From assembly GCA_934230685.1 (NCBI GenBank), contig CAKQFF010000026.1, positions 1 to 18,044 on the forward strand: a stretch of 18,044 nucleotides of DNA, given 5' to 3'. The stretch comes from an uncultured Prevotella sp. (GTDB lineage Bacteria; Bacteroidota; Bacteroidia; Bacteroidales; Bacteroidaceae). Made by a program: the position numbers and the translations under genes. Position 1 is the first letter of the stretch. Every line of letters starts with the position of its first letter. Shown here in pieces: positions 17,220 through 18,044 of this stretch. The notes under the pieces were generated by a model, which was not told the origin of the DNA, searched no databases, and saw nothing but the letters and a program-made list of their open reading frames with translations.

Positions 17220-17299
17220 GGTGTCTCTTTCCTATGTTCAGGTGTCTCCTTGGTACCAAATAGGTGTCTCCTTGCTATTAAAAGTGTCTCCTTGGTACC
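17219..17299 (-). promoter_or_regulatory. four direct repeats at 20-22-bp spacing (candidate AraC-type operator)
   Basis: Repeats start at 17219, 17240, 17262 and 17282. On the plus strand they read AGGTGTCTCTTTCCTATG, AGGTGTCTCCTTGGTACC, AGGTGTCTCCTTGCTATT and AAGTGTCTCCTTGGTACC. Repeats 2 and 4 agree at 17 of 18 positions; GTGTCTC is in all four. Steps of 21, 22 and 20 bp put them on one face of the helix. They lie immediately upstream of the small-peptide promoter and downstream of the terminator of an AraC-type gene on the same strand. AraC-family proteins typically bind direct half-sites about 21 bp apart, so the neighbouring regulator is the obvious candidate ligand. That pairing is an inference. 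Confidence 0.7.
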
Positions 17300-17320
17300 T
17301 ATTCTGTTGATTTAGACGTG

Positions 17321-17362
17321 AAAAAAACGACCGTTTGGGCTACGTTGCTCAAAACGGTCGTT
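17321..17362 (-). terminator. terminator of the AraC-type regulator gene
   Basis: On the minus strand AACGACCGTTT (complement of 17352-17362) pairs with AAACGGTCGTT (complement of 17326-17336), and a run of Ts follows (17321-17327). Partial pairing inside the 15-base loop extends the stem. It is 25 bases past the regulator stop codon: a standard rho-independent terminator. Confidence 0.88.
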
Positions 17363-17387
17363 ATGATGATATTCTAAAAAGAGATGG

Positions 17388-17966
17388 TTATGCCTTATGG
17401 TTGTTGGAGCGATTTAGTTCGCGCCAATCTGTTGGTGTGCAACCTTCTCGTGCCTTGAATATGCGGTAGAGATGTGTGCGCGAAGAGAAACCACACTCAG
17501 ACGAGATGATGTCGTTGCTATAATTAGGAAATTCTATCATCATCTTTTTGGCGGCACGGAAGCGTATGTCGCTTAGCCATAATCTGAATGTAGTTTTCAA
17601 ACAATGGTCGAAGTATAGCGATAGTTCTTCCTTTGGCACATTGATGGAATGGGATAGGGAGAGCAAGTTGGCATTGCCATCCTTATAGCCCAAACCTGCA
17701 CACCATTCGTCAAGCTTTTTCTGTATTTCTTCTCCGCGCTTATCGTTATGCAGACAAGAATCGTTGACTTCTTCCATACCAGTGGAGCTGTGATTGTCTG
17801 TAGTCTCGCTAATTGGTTGTCCTTTATGACATGTATCGTTACAGACACTAAAAGAGGATTGCGGTTCATCTTCGTTGAGCAAGTCTTCTATTGGTACGTA
17901 ACTATAACCAAGGGCTACGAAACTAAGTATGAAGAAAAGAAAAGACACAAGTCCTAATGGTCCCAC
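17388..17966 (-). CDS. AraC-type regulator with N-terminal membrane segment
   Basis: Short DNA-binding regulator, 192 residues counted from GTG at 17964-17966. Residues about 2-23 (GPLGLVSFLFFILSFVALGY and following) are one hydrophobic membrane segment. A low-complexity Ser/Asn/Asp-rich linker runs about 30-85. The C-terminal 105 residues are the two-helix-turn-helix AraC domain: first HTH about 102-122 with WLSDIRFRAAKKMM behind it, second HTH about 150-171 in SNDIISSECGFSSRTHLYRI, then the signature FKAREGCTPTDWRE. No ligand-binding domain is present. The start is uncertain. The frame stays open for eight more codons plus a Thr codon back to a TGA and has no ATG, whereas an ATG at 17998-18000 is one base out of frame. 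Its own terminator follows. Direct repeats before the downstream peptide gene suggest it controls the peptide/BspA-like operon. Confidence 0.85.
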   Translation of the reverse strand: MGPLGLVSFLFFILSFVALGYSYVPIEDLLNEDEPQSSFSVCNDTCHKGQPISETTDNHSSTGMEEVNDSCLHNDKRGEEIQKKLDEWCAGLGYKDGNANLLSLSHSINVPKEELSLYFDHCLKTTFRLWLSDIRFRAAKKMMIEFPNYSNDIISSECGFSSRTHLYRIFKAREGCTPTDWRELNRSNNHKA

Positions 17967-18044
17967 AATGTACCCCAGTTCGGGATAAGATTTTGTTCAT
18001 AAAAAGTTGGTAGTCTCATAAATATTTTGTACCTTTATAGGTAA

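Noticed and set aside
17219..17299. CRISPR array
   Set aside because: Only four imperfect 18-bp units with 2-4-bp gaps and no spacers or cas genes; the layout fits protein-binding sites instead.

Overview
The window looks like chromosome of a Bacteroidales bacterium, most likely Prevotella/Segatella or a close relative. The signs are promoter elements of the Bacteroidetes type (TAnnTTTG near -7, TTTG near -33), start codons mostly without a Shine-Dalgarno sequence, a BspA-type leucine-rich-repeat surface protein, secreted proteins ending in a short tail of the 'YDLxGRxV...KGIYIxxGKKxVV' kind, an Rpn/PD-(D/E)XK protein with RAEG repeats, and a short AraC-type regulator with a membrane segment. 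The genus is inferred from these features, not from an alignment.

Layout. 1-3984 (minus strand) holds housekeeping and envelope genes: the 5' part of argS (cut by the window edge), a Wzx/MATE-type polysaccharide flippase, and an M16 zinc peptidase. The flippase and peptidase may share one transcript. 4187-7345 (plus) is a large exported GH2 beta-galactosidase, with a palindromic promoter in front and a strong hairpin terminator behind. 7614-8513 (plus) is an Rpn-family nuclease/putative transposase with its own promoter and a 12-bp coding tandem repeat.

8635-13588 is a block of secreted proteins. Two minus-strand genes (a duplicated beta-domain protein and an unrecognised 572-residue protein) are divergent from a plus-strand M6 metalloprotease. 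The two directions share a 209-bp AT-rich region with good promoters both ways. 13589-14043 has no large gene. It holds a long bidirectional terminator hairpin, a fragment resembling the start of an IS1182-like transposase whose start codon lies inside a hairpin, a possible 25-residue hydrophobic peptide, and a second hairpin terminator.

14044-17966 (all minus strand) is the most interesting part. A putative membrane-anchored AraC-type regulator is followed by its terminator, then four direct repeats of about 18 bp at 20-22-bp spacing, then a promoter, a 55-codon peptide gene of the 'MKKKxYxKPxIxVVExE' type, and a 953-residue BspA-like surface protein. The repeat spacing is that expected of an AraC-family operator and the repeats abut the promoter, so this may be a self-contained regulated surface-protein module. 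The four large secreted proteins (8635-16905) share related C-terminal tails, so they probably use one export and attachment route, plausibly type IX secretion.
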